Shown here: positions 17,717 through 25,855 of the stretch, piece after piece
How the letters are laid out: each line of letters begins with the position of its first letter
Numbering within the stretch: position 1 is the stretch's first letter
DNA from: Echinicola shivajiensis
Lineage (GTDB): Bacteria; Bacteroidota; Bacteroidia; Cytophagales; Cyclobacteriaceae
Reading direction: 5' to 3'
Assembly (NCBI RefSeq): GCF_018642165.1
Contig: NZ_JAHHZM010000006.1
Location: forward strand, 186,001 to 250,000
DNA: 64,000 bases
Position numbers and translations under genes: made by a program
The notes under the pieces: generated by a model
Told to the model about the DNA's origin: nothing
The model's input: the letters and a program-made list of their open reading frames with translations, nothing else
Database searches by the model: none

Positions 17717-19696
17717 ATGAATAAAATTAAAAATATTTCTGCCCGATTTTCCATTCTAATTGGTTTTACGGGGCTTTTCTTAATGTTCTCTTTTGTATTG
17801 AGAATGATCTTGTTTCTATGGTCAGGTGATGAAGCGGATCATTCTATTTTAGCTATAATCAAAACCATATTTATTGGAATGTTTTATGATTTGGGAACAG
17901 TATCCTTTTTCCTATTATTCTATGCACTTTATCTGCTATTATTACCCGAAAAGCTGGTTGGCAGTATTTTGGATAAGGTAGTAACTTATATAGGCCTGTT
18001 GGTCAATCTTTTGATTATTTATTTTTCTTTTTTTGCAGAACTGACCTTTTGGGAGGAATTCCATACACGATTTAATTTTATAGCAGTGGATTATCTCATT
18101 TACACTTACGAGGTGATAGATAATATAAACGAGTCATACCCATTACCTTTGTTAATAAGTGGAATTTTTCTTTTGGTAGGTTTAACAATATTTGCCTTTA
18201 GTAAAGGCAATCTATTCCAGATAGCTTTTGGTGAAAAGGCATCTCTTTTAAATCGGGGAATAGTAGGTGTTTTTGTCTTGGCCTTTGCAGTGTTATTTTC
18301 CTTGTTTGTCAATAATCAGGATGCCGAGTGGTCTAGAAATCGCTATAATAATGAAATTTCCAAAGCAGGGATTTATTCTTTTTTTGCAGCTTTTAGGAAC
18401 AATGAAATGGACTATGATACATTTTATGCTTCTGAATCTTTGGAATCTGCCAATGAAATTGTAAGAGAAAAACTGGGCAAATCAAAAGTGGAGTTTTTGG
18501 CTAAGGAAGGTGTATTGCGTAAAATTTTTAATGAATCTCAGAATGAAATTCGCCCTAATGTAATATTAATATGTGTGGAGAGTTTAAGTGCTAGTTTCAT
18601 GGAATCTTTTGGGAATAAGGATGGACTTACTCCACATTTGGACAGTTTGGCAAGAGAGAGTATATTTTTCAAAAATTTATATGCTACAGGTACTAGGACA
18701 GTTCGGGGTATGGAAGCCATTAGTTTGTCTATTCCTCCCACACCTGGAAGGAGCATAGTAAAAAGGCCTAAAAATTCAGGATTGTTTACTATAAACAAGA
18801 TCTTCCAAGATAAAGGCTATGATGCTTATTTCTATTATGGGGGCGATGGGTACTTTGATAATATGAATGCTTTTTTTAGTGGAAATGGGTTTAATATTAT
18901 TGATAGAGGACGTGGATATATCCCGGAATATGAAATAAAGACTTCCAGGGAGTTGATTGCGGATGAGGAAATTCATTTTGAAAATGCTTGGGGAATAAGT
19001 GATGAAGATCTTTATGAACAAGTAATTAAGCATGCTGATAAGAGGACAGCAGAGGAAAAGCCATTTTTCAATTTTGTGATGACTACCTCCAATCACAGAC
19101 CTTATACTTTTCCCGAAGGGAAAATTGATTTGTCTCAAGGTTCAAGATCCGCAGCGGTGAAATATACGGATTTTGCCATTCATAATTTCCTTCAAAAAGC
19201 TTCCAAGAAACCATGGTTTAAAAACACGGTATTTATAGTGATGGCCGATCATTGCGCCAGCAGCGCAGGGAAATGGGAATTGGATATTAAAAATTACCGT
19301 ATTCCTGCCTTAGTGTATAACTTACCTGGTTATGATGCAATGGAAATTGATAAGCTTTGTTCACAAATAGATGTTTTTCCTACTTTGTTTGCTATGATGG
19401 GATGGGAATATAATAGTAATTTGTTTGGACAGAATGTATTGGATATTAGTTCTGATGAAGAAAGGGCCTTTGTAGGAAACTATAGAAAGCTTGGCCTTTT
19501 GAAAAAGGACAAATTAATGGTGTTGGATGACCAGAGGAACAGTAATTTTTATCATTGGGATGCCAATACTTTTGAAATGGAGTCATTACCTATGGATAAG
19601 GAATATCTGGATGAAACCATTGCATATTATCAATTGGCATCTTATCTATATAAGTATAATGGACTTAAAATAGATCATGAACAGAAGGAAGAATAA
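17717..19696 (+). CDS. LtaS-like membrane phosphatase/phosphotransferase (sulfatase fold), 659 aa
   Basis: The first ~230 residues contain five hydrophobic helices (for example GFTGLFLMFSFVLRMILFLW). The extracytoplasmic half is an alkaline-phosphatase/sulfatase-fold domain: ILICVESLSASFME with the first metal Glu, GTRTVRGMEA carrying the likely nucleophile Thr, and VMADHCAS with a metal His. In Firmicutes relatives make lipoteichoic acid; in Gram-negatives related proteins transfer phosphoglycerol or phosphoethanolamine to envelope glycans or lipid A. The ATG at 17717 is preferred over a TTG at 17660. It lies 43 bases before a response-regulator gene and probably forms an operon with the sensor pair. 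The true donor and acceptor are unknown. Confidence 0.88.
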   Translation: MNKIKNISARFSILIGFTGLFLMFSFVLRMILFLWSGDEADHSILAIIKTIFIGMFYDLGTVSFFLLFYALYLLLLPEKLVGSILDKVVTYIGLLVNLLIIYFSFFAELTFWEEFHTRFNFIAVDYLIYTYEVIDNINESYPLPLLISGIFLLVGLTIFAFSKGNLFQIAFGEKASLLNRGIVGVFVLAFAVLFSLFVNNQDAEWSRNRYNNEISKAGIYSFFAAFRNNEMDYDTFYASESLESANEIVREKLGKSKVEFLAKEGVLRKIFNESQNEIRPNVILICVESLSASFMESFGNKDGLTPHLDSLARESIFFKNLYATGTRTVRGMEAISLSIPPTPGRSIVKRPKNSGLFTINKIFQDKGYDAYFYYGGDGYFDNMNAFFSGNGFNIIDRGRGYIPEYEIKTSRELIADEEIHFENAWGISDEDLYEQVIKHADKRTAEEKPFFNFVMTTSNHRPYTFPEGKIDLSQGSRSAAVKYTDFAIHNFLQKASKKPWFKNTVFIVMADHCASSAGKWELDIKNYRIPALVYNLPGYDAMEIDKLCSQIDVFPTLFAMMGWEYNSNLFGQNVLDISSDEERAFVGNYRKLGLLKKDKLMVLDDQRNSNFYHWDANTFEMESLPMDKEYLDETIAYYQLASYLYKYNGLKIDHEQKEE

Positions 19697-19739
19697 GACG
19701 AAGAAGAATAGTTTTATCAAATAGTAAAACATATAGCTC

Positions 19740-20408
19740 ATGAAAATGCTCATAATAGAAGATGAGCCCGGCATTGTGAAATTTCTAAAACAGGGATTTG
19801 AAGAGGAGGGGTATATGGTGGAATCAGCCTCTGATGGAACCAAAGGATTGGATATGGCTGTTTCAACCGATTTTGATATTATTTTATTGGATTGGATGAT
19901 TCCTTCAATAAGTGGAATCGAAGTTTGTAGATCATTTAGAAAACATAATAGCAAAACACCGATCATATTTCTTACTGCCAAGGACGAGGTAACAGATGTT
20001 ATTTTTGGACTTCAGGCGGGAGCAAATGATTATATTAAGAAGCCTTTTTATTTTGAAGAACTACTGGAAAGAGTCAAAGTTCAGTTAAGGCCTGTTAGCG
20101 GGGAGCATGAACAGTTTTCGGTAGGGAATATTCATATGGATATTGGGACCCATCAAGTTTTTAAAAATAGGCATGAGGTTTATCTTACTCAAAAGGAATT
20201 CTCCCTGCTGGAATATTTGATTAGAAACAAAGGGAAGGTATGCAGAAGGACCCAGATCATTGAACATGTTTGGGATATCAATTTTGACTATAATTCGGGT
20301 GTAATTGATGTATATATCAATGCTTTGAGAAAAAAGCTCAATTTGAGTGATGAAGAAAATTATATCCAAACTATTAGGGGGATAGGATATATAGCCAAAG
20401 AAATATGA
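19740..20408 (+). CDS. OmpR-family response regulator (CusR-like), 222 aa
   Basis: Receiver domain in residues 1-115 with acidic E7-D8, phospho-acceptor D51 (LLDWMIP) and a conserved Lys in IKKPF. A winged-helix trans_reg_C DNA-binding domain follows, including LTQKEFSLLEYLIRNKG and the wing NYIQTIRGIGYIA. The last four bases overlap the kinase gene (ATGA). It sits after the LtaS-like gene and about 2.4 kb from the metal-efflux operon, so envelope or metal stress control is plausible but not shown. Confidence 0.95.
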   Translation: MKMLIIEDEPGIVKFLKQGFEEEGYMVESASDGTKGLDMAVSTDFDIILLDWMIPSISGIEVCRSFRKHNSKTPIIFLTAKDEVTDVIFGLQAGANDYIKKPFYFEELLERVKVQLRPVSGEHEQFSVGNIHMDIGTHQVFKNRHEVYLTQKEFSLLEYLIRNKGKVCRRTQIIEHVWDINFDYNSGVIDVYINALRKKLNLSDEENYIQTIRGIGYIAKEI

Positions 20409-21781
20409 AGCTTAATTTTAAAAATAGGATTGCTTTTTATTATTTGATTGCTACATCGGCTGTCAGTTTATTGGTTTTTGGCTTTATATACTTTATTGTC
20501 CAGAAAACGGTTTATGGAAGCCTTGATAATAATTTAACTTTTGAAGCGAATAAGCATCTGCTGGAAATAGCAGTTGAAGAAGATACGGTCTATTTTACGC
20601 ATAAGAAAGAATGGGAGGAAATAGAGCATAAGGAGGTTCAGATCAATCCAGTTTTTTTACAGTTAATGGGGCTAAGAGGGCAGGTAATGGATAAGTCTCC
20701 TAATCTTAAGGAGGACAGTCTGATGATCAACAGCTTGGCATCTATAGATGAACATTATGATACAAAGCTGAATAACCGACCTATACGGCAGGTGCATATA
20801 GAAATTAAAGACAATGGAATGACAAAAGGGTATATTGTGGCAGCGGTACCCTTGGAGGCCTCATTAATGGTGCTTTCCAACTTGATGAAGACTTTGATGA
20901 TATTGTTTCCTATTTCAATATTAGGCTTGTTTTTTATTTCGAGGTACTTGGCTGGAAAAAGTATAGCCCCCATTGCAGCTATCATTAATACTACCAACAG
21001 CATAACTAAAACCAATCTAGCAGAAAGAGTGCCTTTACCTAACAATAGGGATGAGTTATTTGAACTGTCTACCTCCATCAATGGGCTTTTAGATAGAGTT
21101 GGGGAGGCCATAGAGAGAGAAAAACAATTTACTTCTGATGCTTCCCATGAATTGAGGACTCCTTTGTCTTCCTTAAGGGGAACCTTGGAAGTTCTGGTCA
21201 GGAAGAAACGCAATATTGAAGATTATGAGGAGAAGGTCAATGATAGTCTTTATGAAGTTGATCGAATGTCAAAGATTGTGGAGCAGTTGTTGTTTTTGGC
21301 CAGAAATGATCTAAATCAAGCTTTAAACGGGCAAGGAAAGGCAGCTATTGCTGTATTAGTTGATGAGATATTGGGTAGATATCAAAGTCAAATCAAAAAT
21401 AAGGGGATAAGTATTTCATTACATTCTGATCAGTCAGGAGATTATTTAGTCCCTTATTATTATGGTGATTTAATTCTTGAAAATCTGATCAATAATGCGA
21501 TCAAGTACAGCCATGATGATGGAAAAATAGACATTAGTATTAAAGAGGAGGCAGGTCACTGCCACTGCTATATAAAGGATGAAGGAATTGGTATTAAGGA
21601 CGAAGACCTTTCATCCATCTTCAATCCATTTTTTAGGTCTCAACCGTTAGATCATAAAGGTGTTAACGGTAATGGTTTGGGGCTATCTATCGTAAAGAAG
21701 GCAGCGGGAGCAATAAATGCCAAAATTGATGTGCACAGCAAATATGGTGAAGGTACTTGGGTACACGTTGTTTTTGAATAG
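20405..21781 (+). CDS. Membrane sensor histidine kinase, cognate to the preceding regulator, 458 aa
   Basis: Two transmembrane helices (about residues 11-32 and 160-180) flank a periplasmic sensing domain of about 125 residues. A HAMP segment follows, then the HisKA dimerisation domain with phospho-accepting H248 in DASHELRTPLSSLRG, and the HATPase_c domain with N box ENLINNAIKYS, G1 DEGIGIKDED and G2 NGNGLGLSIV. Architecture matches CusS-type kinases. The start codon overlaps the response regulator stop, so the pair is co-translated. Confidence 0.95.
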   Translation: MKLNFKNRIAFYYLIATSAVSLLVFGFIYFIVQKTVYGSLDNNLTFEANKHLLEIAVEEDTVYFTHKKEWEEIEHKEVQINPVFLQLMGLRGQVMDKSPNLKEDSLMINSLASIDEHYDTKLNNRPIRQVHIEIKDNGMTKGYIVAAVPLEASLMVLSNLMKTLMILFPISILGLFFISRYLAGKSIAPIAAIINTTNSITKTNLAERVPLPNNRDELFELSTSINGLLDRVGEAIEREKQFTSDASHELRTPLSSLRGTLEVLVRKKRNIEDYEEKVNDSLYEVDRMSKIVEQLLFLARNDLNQALNGQGKAAIAVLVDEILGRYQSQIKNKGISISLHSDQSGDYLVPYYYGDLILENLINNAIKYSHDDGKIDISIKEEAGHCHCYIKDEGIGIKDEDLSSIFNPFFRSQPLDHKGVNGNGLGLSIVKKAAGAINAKIDVHSKYGEGTWVHVVFE

Positions 21782-22068
21782 TTGTATTTTAGGTAGTGAC
21801 AATCGTTTTATTTGGTTCATAGATTATTTTTCAGAATATTGGATTTGAATCAATATGTATTTACTCAATTAAATGAGTATCTCTGAGTTGTTAAAATAGC
21901 TTGTTACTGATTTCACAGCTTTTTACCGAAGGGATTTATTTCAGTGTAAAGCTGTCTTCTGCGGGGTAAATTGAAATAATCTTACGTAAGTATAGGCTTT
22001 GAGAAACATAATTATGTGTTTAATGGCTATTAATCATTTAAATTATTTTGGATCATATTTCTTTATCT

Positions 22069-23937
22069 ATGTATATCAAAAAGAAGAGTCTAGTAATTCA
22101 ATCAGCCTTATTTTTACTTTTGTTTTGCGTATTTTTTTCTACAAGCCTTTTAGCTCAGGATCTCCCCAATATTTTATGGTTGACCAGTGAGGATAATAGC
22201 CCCTTTGCAGGATGTTATGGTGACGAATTGGCTACTACTCCAAATATGGATAAACTGGCCAGAGAGGGCTTTTTGTATACCCATGCTTATGCCAATGCCC
22301 CTGTATGCGCACCGGCAAGGAATACTATTATCACAGGGATATATGCCAATTCCGGTGGAAACCAGCATATGCGTAGTAATTACCTCAAATCAAATTTGAT
22401 AAAAATGCTTCCTGAACTATTGCGTGAAGCGGGCTATTACTGCACCAATAATTCCAAGGAGGATTATAATATTGATAAGAACCAAACAAAGGGGATTTGG
22501 GATGAAAGTTCAAACAAAGCACATTATAAGAACAGGCCTGATGATAAACCGTTTTTTGCTGTTTTCAACAGTAATATTAGTCATGAAAGCAGCATTCATA
22601 AATCCATTCCCAGTAATCAATTAAGGCATGATCCATCAAAAGTGAAATTGCCTCCTTACCACCCAGACACCCCTGAGATTAGGCATGATTGGGCACAGTA
22701 TTATGATAAGATTGAGGACATGGACCAATGGCTGGGAGCAAAGCTTCAAGAACTGGAGGAGTCTGGTTTGGCAGAGAATACCATCGTTTTTTATTTTGGG
22801 GATCATGGTGGAGTGCTGGGGAGGAGTAAACGCTATGTATATGAAAGTGGGACCAGGGTACCACTTATAGTTAGGATCCCCAAAAAATATCAAAAACTGT
22901 TTCCTGCGGATAATGTTGGAGATCAGGTTGGACGATTGGTGAGTTTTGTTGATCTGGCACCAACCATGATGAGTTTGGTAGGTAGAGATATACCGGGATG
23001 GATGCAGGGCAAGGCATTTTTGGGAGACCAAAAGACTTTGGATCCAGAAAATGCATTTATGTTTAGGGGAAGAATGGATGAGCGCTATGATATGAGTAGG
23101 GCAGTCCGGTCCAAGCGTTTCAGGTATATCATGAATTATATGCCACATAGGGTTTATGGGCAGCATTTGAACTACTTATGGAAGGCACCATCTATGCAGT
23201 CTTGGGAAAGGGCATTTTTGGCTGGTCAATGCAATGAAATGCAATCTACCTTTTGGAACAAGAAGCCAGTAGAGGAATTATATGATACTGAAAATGATCC
23301 TTGGGAAGTGAATAATCTCGCCGATGATCCTCAATATGCTAAGGTTTTGATGGAAATGAGAAAAGCAGCCGTGGATTGGAGTTTAGGTATTGGAGATACG
23401 GGATTTATACCTGAGGCTGAACGGAGCATTAGAAGTCCAGAGGCTAGTTATTATGATTATATGAGGACTGTTCCTGAAAAATGGAAGGATTGGATTGAAG
23501 CTGCCCAATTAGCTGCTCATGGCAGTGAAGATAATATTGAACTACTGATGGACTTGCTTAAAAGTGATGATGCTGTTTTACGGTACTGGGGCGCCGTGGG
23601 AATGTTGATTTCAGATCAGCAAGCTAAACCGAAGGTAAAAAAAATCCTTGGATTGCTGCCAGATAATTCTGATGAGGTGACAGCTGTTTTATCGGAATGT
23701 CTTTATAATTGTGGCTACAAGGAAGAAGGGCTTAAATATTTGAAAAAGGTGGTTAATTCACCTTATTTATTTGCCAGGGTACAGGCATTGAACAGTATCG
23801 ATATTCAAGGTGTACCTCGCGTAATGATTGAAGAGGAGATAAATGAAATGAAGGAAAAATATAAGCATGAAAAAGAAAATAGGTACGATCTACGTGTGGT
23901 GGAATGGTTAGAGGAAAAGTGGGGAAGGAGCTATTAA
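22069..23937 (+). CDS. Secreted S1-family sulfatase with C-terminal HEAT-like extension, 622 aa
   Basis: Signal peptide residues 1-30 (ends SLLAQ). The sulfatase core shows WLTSEDNS with the first metal ligands, C80-A-P-A-R84 as the formylglycine site, and YFGDHGGVLGRSKRYVYESG as the second metal and Lys region. The layout resembles heparan N-sulfatase-like S1 enzymes. After about residue 470 the protein continues with helical repeats (ELLMDLLKSDDAVLRYWGAVG), a HEAT-like module often joined to sulfatases in Bacteroidota. The ATG at 22069 is preferred over 22048 because it starts the signal peptide. It stands alone, away from the SusD locus, followed by a terminator. Confidence 0.92.
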   Translation: MYIKKKSLVIQSALFLLLFCVFFSTSLLAQDLPNILWLTSEDNSPFAGCYGDELATTPNMDKLAREGFLYTHAYANAPVCAPARNTIITGIYANSGGNQHMRSNYLKSNLIKMLPELLREAGYYCTNNSKEDYNIDKNQTKGIWDESSNKAHYKNRPDDKPFFAVFNSNISHESSIHKSIPSNQLRHDPSKVKLPPYHPDTPEIRHDWAQYYDKIEDMDQWLGAKLQELEESGLAENTIVFYFGDHGGVLGRSKRYVYESGTRVPLIVRIPKKYQKLFPADNVGDQVGRLVSFVDLAPTMMSLVGRDIPGWMQGKAFLGDQKTLDPENAFMFRGRMDERYDMSRAVRSKRFRYIMNYMPHRVYGQHLNYLWKAPSMQSWERAFLAGQCNEMQSTFWNKKPVEELYDTENDPWEVNNLADDPQYAKVLMEMRKAAVDWSLGIGDTGFIPEAERSIRSPEASYYDYMRTVPEKWKDWIEAAQLAAHGSEDNIELLMDLLKSDDAVLRYWGAVGMLISDQQAKPKVKKILGLLPDNSDEVTAVLSECLYNCGYKEEGLKYLKKVVNSPYLFARVQALNSIDIQGVPRVMIEEEINEMKEKYKHEKENRYDLRVVEWLEEKWGRSY

Positions 23938-23982
23938 AGTTATATTTAATTCAAGCAACTTCATCTGTATCTTTTAAATTAA

Positions 23983-24028
23983 AAGCTCCAAGAACCTTGC
24001 AAGTAGAACGAATTGGGTCTTGGAGCTT
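23983..24028 (+). terminator. Bidirectional terminator between convergent sulfatase and small secreted protein genes
   Basis: Arms aagctccaaga (23983-23993) and tcttggagctt (24018-24028) are exact reverse complements separated by 24 bases. An A-rich stretch precedes and 'caaaa' follows; on the - strand the stem is followed by a T-rich stretch, fitting termination of the gene at 24064. Confidence 0.65.
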
Positions 24029-24063
24029 CAAAATTGGTAAGTGCTTAACTCCCATATAATAGG

Positions 24064-24444
24064 CTAGATTAGGAAGCCGACGAGTTTTGCTTTTCGCTTG
24101 AATGGTTTCAACTTCTTTTTCACTGTTTTTTTATACTTTTTAAAATTGTCCTCACCAAGGATGTCTTTAAAGATTTTAGCATTGTCTTCTTTTACCATCA
24201 TAAACTTTTTCGTCTTTTCCTCAGGTGACAAATCTTCCTTTGCAATTTCAAAAAGGTCATCAACGGCACTTTGATTGGTTTCTTTTAGCTTATCCTTTTT
24301 CTCAGCATTTAGGTCCAAGCCATCAAAACTATTCATTGCTCCTAAAATTTCACTTTTACTAACCTCACTTTCTTGAGCAAGCAATTGAGGTGACCAAATA
24401 AACAAAGTAATTAGTACCGGAATAATTAGAATTATTTTTTTCAT
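24064..24444 (-). CDS. Small secreted protein of unknown function, 126 aa
   Basis: A signal peptide covers residues 1-24 (ends QLLAQ). The mature part is highly charged and helical, with a DLSPEEKTKKFMMVKEDNAKI segment and a very basic tail (KKTVKKKLKPFKRK). The layout, a helical periplasmic protein of about 100 residues with spaced Lys/Glu, recalls Spy/CpxP-like stress proteins, but no diagnostic LTxxQ motif is present. Monocistronic, convergent with the sulfatase. Confidence 0.7.
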   Translation of the reverse strand: MKKIILIIPVLITLFIWSPQLLAQESEVSKSEILGAMNSFDGLDLNAEKKDKLKETNQSAVDDLFEIAKEDLSPEEKTKKFMMVKEDNAKIFKDILGEDNFKKYKKTVKKKLKPFKRKAKLVGFLI

Positions 24445-24937
24445 AATAGATTGGGTTTAGGTAAGAAGTAATTATGCAAATATCTGATTTTTAATTAGAT
24501 ATAAGTAGTTTTCATAGGTGAAACCTTACCAAATCCCAATTGTTTTGGGAAATTTATATATTTTAATCTTTATGCGACTTGTGATATTTAAATATCTAAT
24601 CTGGATATCCGCTATTCCACCAGTAAGTATTACCCTTCAAAATATTCTCTCAAAAATGACACCTATTTCACAGTAATAATTAATTAAATCAGTGTAATCC
24701 GTGAGAAATTTAGGCGGTCAATATTGACAAGAAAATTGTTTTAAGCGATAATATTCATATTTACTCCTCTGTATATACCAATATCTTTTTTTTCGATGAT
24801 GTGTGTCATTATTAAATGGATAACAGCGAGCTATATTTAAATCTAGGAGATGAATAGTTAAGAAAAGTTTTGAGAATGAATAAATGGGCTAAATTCTCCG
24901 AGTTTCCACATGAATGTAATTATAAAGAGGAAGAACC
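24445..24937 (+). other. Intergenic region, 493 bases, no gene seen
   Basis: AT-rich divergent interval with short palindromes such as tcccaa...ttggga near 24535-24551. A stretch around 24690 (atcagtgtaatccgtgag) recalls a degenerate intergenic repeat type seen in some Bacteroidota, but only one copy was noticed. Promoters for both flanking genes must lie here; no convincing box pair was found. Confidence 0.5.
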
Positions 24938-25414
24938 ATGATCAGGGAAGTCTTAAATATTTCTTGCAATAAATTTGGAAAGGGAGGTCATATTCCAAGT
25001 ATTTACACCTGTGATGGGAAGAACATCAATCCTCCAATAGTTATTGAGAAATTACCTCCTAAAACCAAATCACTCGTAGTTATAATGGAAGATGCTGAAT
25101 ATGAAGGAAATGCTGCTGTATATTGGTTAGCGTATAATATTCCAGCAAAAAATGTAATTAATGAGGATGAGCATTTATGCACATTTGGAATGAATCATTT
25201 GAATGAATTCTCATACTCCGGTCCATGTCCAGAAAATGGTACGCACCGATATGTGTTCAAAGTGTATGCCTTGGATGATTTTCTGTATTTTCATCATAAG
25301 CATGTGTTTCGAACTGAAGTGGAAGATGGTATCAGGTATCATGAACTTGGGTTTGGCAAATTTGAAGGTGTTTATCAAAAATCCAAGAGGAACGAAGTAT
25401 CCAATATTAATTAA
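24938..25414 (+). CDS. PEBP-family protein (YbhB/YbcL type) with altered ligand motif, 158 aa
   Basis: Cytoplasmic phosphatidylethanolamine-binding-protein fold. The family features seen are IPSIYTCDGKNINPP near the start and SGPCPENGTHRYVFKVYAL in the middle, the GPCPP-x-G-x-HRY ligand-site block with the second Pro lost. The other ligand-site motif, DPDAP in typical members, is here EDAEYE, so anion binding may be lost or changed. The C-terminus is extended and charged. A second, more canonical member lies at 46147. Function of bacterial members is poorly known. Confidence 0.88.
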   Translation: MIREVLNISCNKFGKGGHIPSIYTCDGKNINPPIVIEKLPPKTKSLVVIMEDAEYEGNAAVYWLAYNIPAKNVINEDEHLCTFGMNHLNEFSYSGPCPENGTHRYVFKVYALDDFLYFHHKHVFRTEVEDGIRYHELGFGKFEGVYQKSKRNEVSNIN

Positions 25415-25855
25415 ATTAATAGATACTACGAATATTCATTGGCCTTAATTAATGTTTTTGTTATTCGGATTAAAAATTTTAACAGAAATGAAACGAGTTT
25501 GTATTTGGGTTTGACTTTTATGTGTTTGAGTTAAATGGTTCGCACATTAGCATTGATTTTCAAATATATAATTATGTTCAGATAGTTGAAAATTGATATT
25601 GACCTCATCATATTTCCTTTTAGGATGGAAGAAGACGGCAATCCATATAAAAGAGGAAATTTGAAGTTTACCAATCAAGTTTATTCGTTCCCTCTTCAAA
25701 CAAGTTTTTTTGGTACGTTAGTCGGTATTATTAGAGGTATGGATGTATTTATATAAATAATTGGGATTGGTTTTTTTAAGTATACATAGAGGATGAAGGG
25801 TGTTGGATAAGTATTTTTTTGATCAGTGGTTTATAAATGGAAATGATCAAAATAT
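25415..25855 (+). other. Intergenic region, 441 bases, with one small open frame
   Basis: AT-rich spacer before the glycogen synthase/phosphorylase fusion gene. It contains the 43-codon frame listed at 25625-25756 and otherwise nothing recognisable. Confidence 0.5.
25625..25756 (+). CDS. Possible small protein or gene remnant, 43 aa
   Basis: ATG to TAA open frame beginning MEEDGNPYKRGNLKFT and ending GIIRGMDVFI. Composition is protein-like (Lys/Asn/Phe mix with a C-terminal hydrophobic patch). There is no family recognition and no clear ribosome site. It could be a real small protein or the residue of a lost gene. Confidence 0.25.
   Translation: MEEDGNPYKRGNLKFTNQVYSFPLQTSFFGTLVGIIRGMDVFI

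Noticed and set aside
24530-24552. Palindrome tcccaa...ttggga as a terminator
   Set aside because: Only six paired bases, no T-run, and it lies between divergent genes where no transcript should end.
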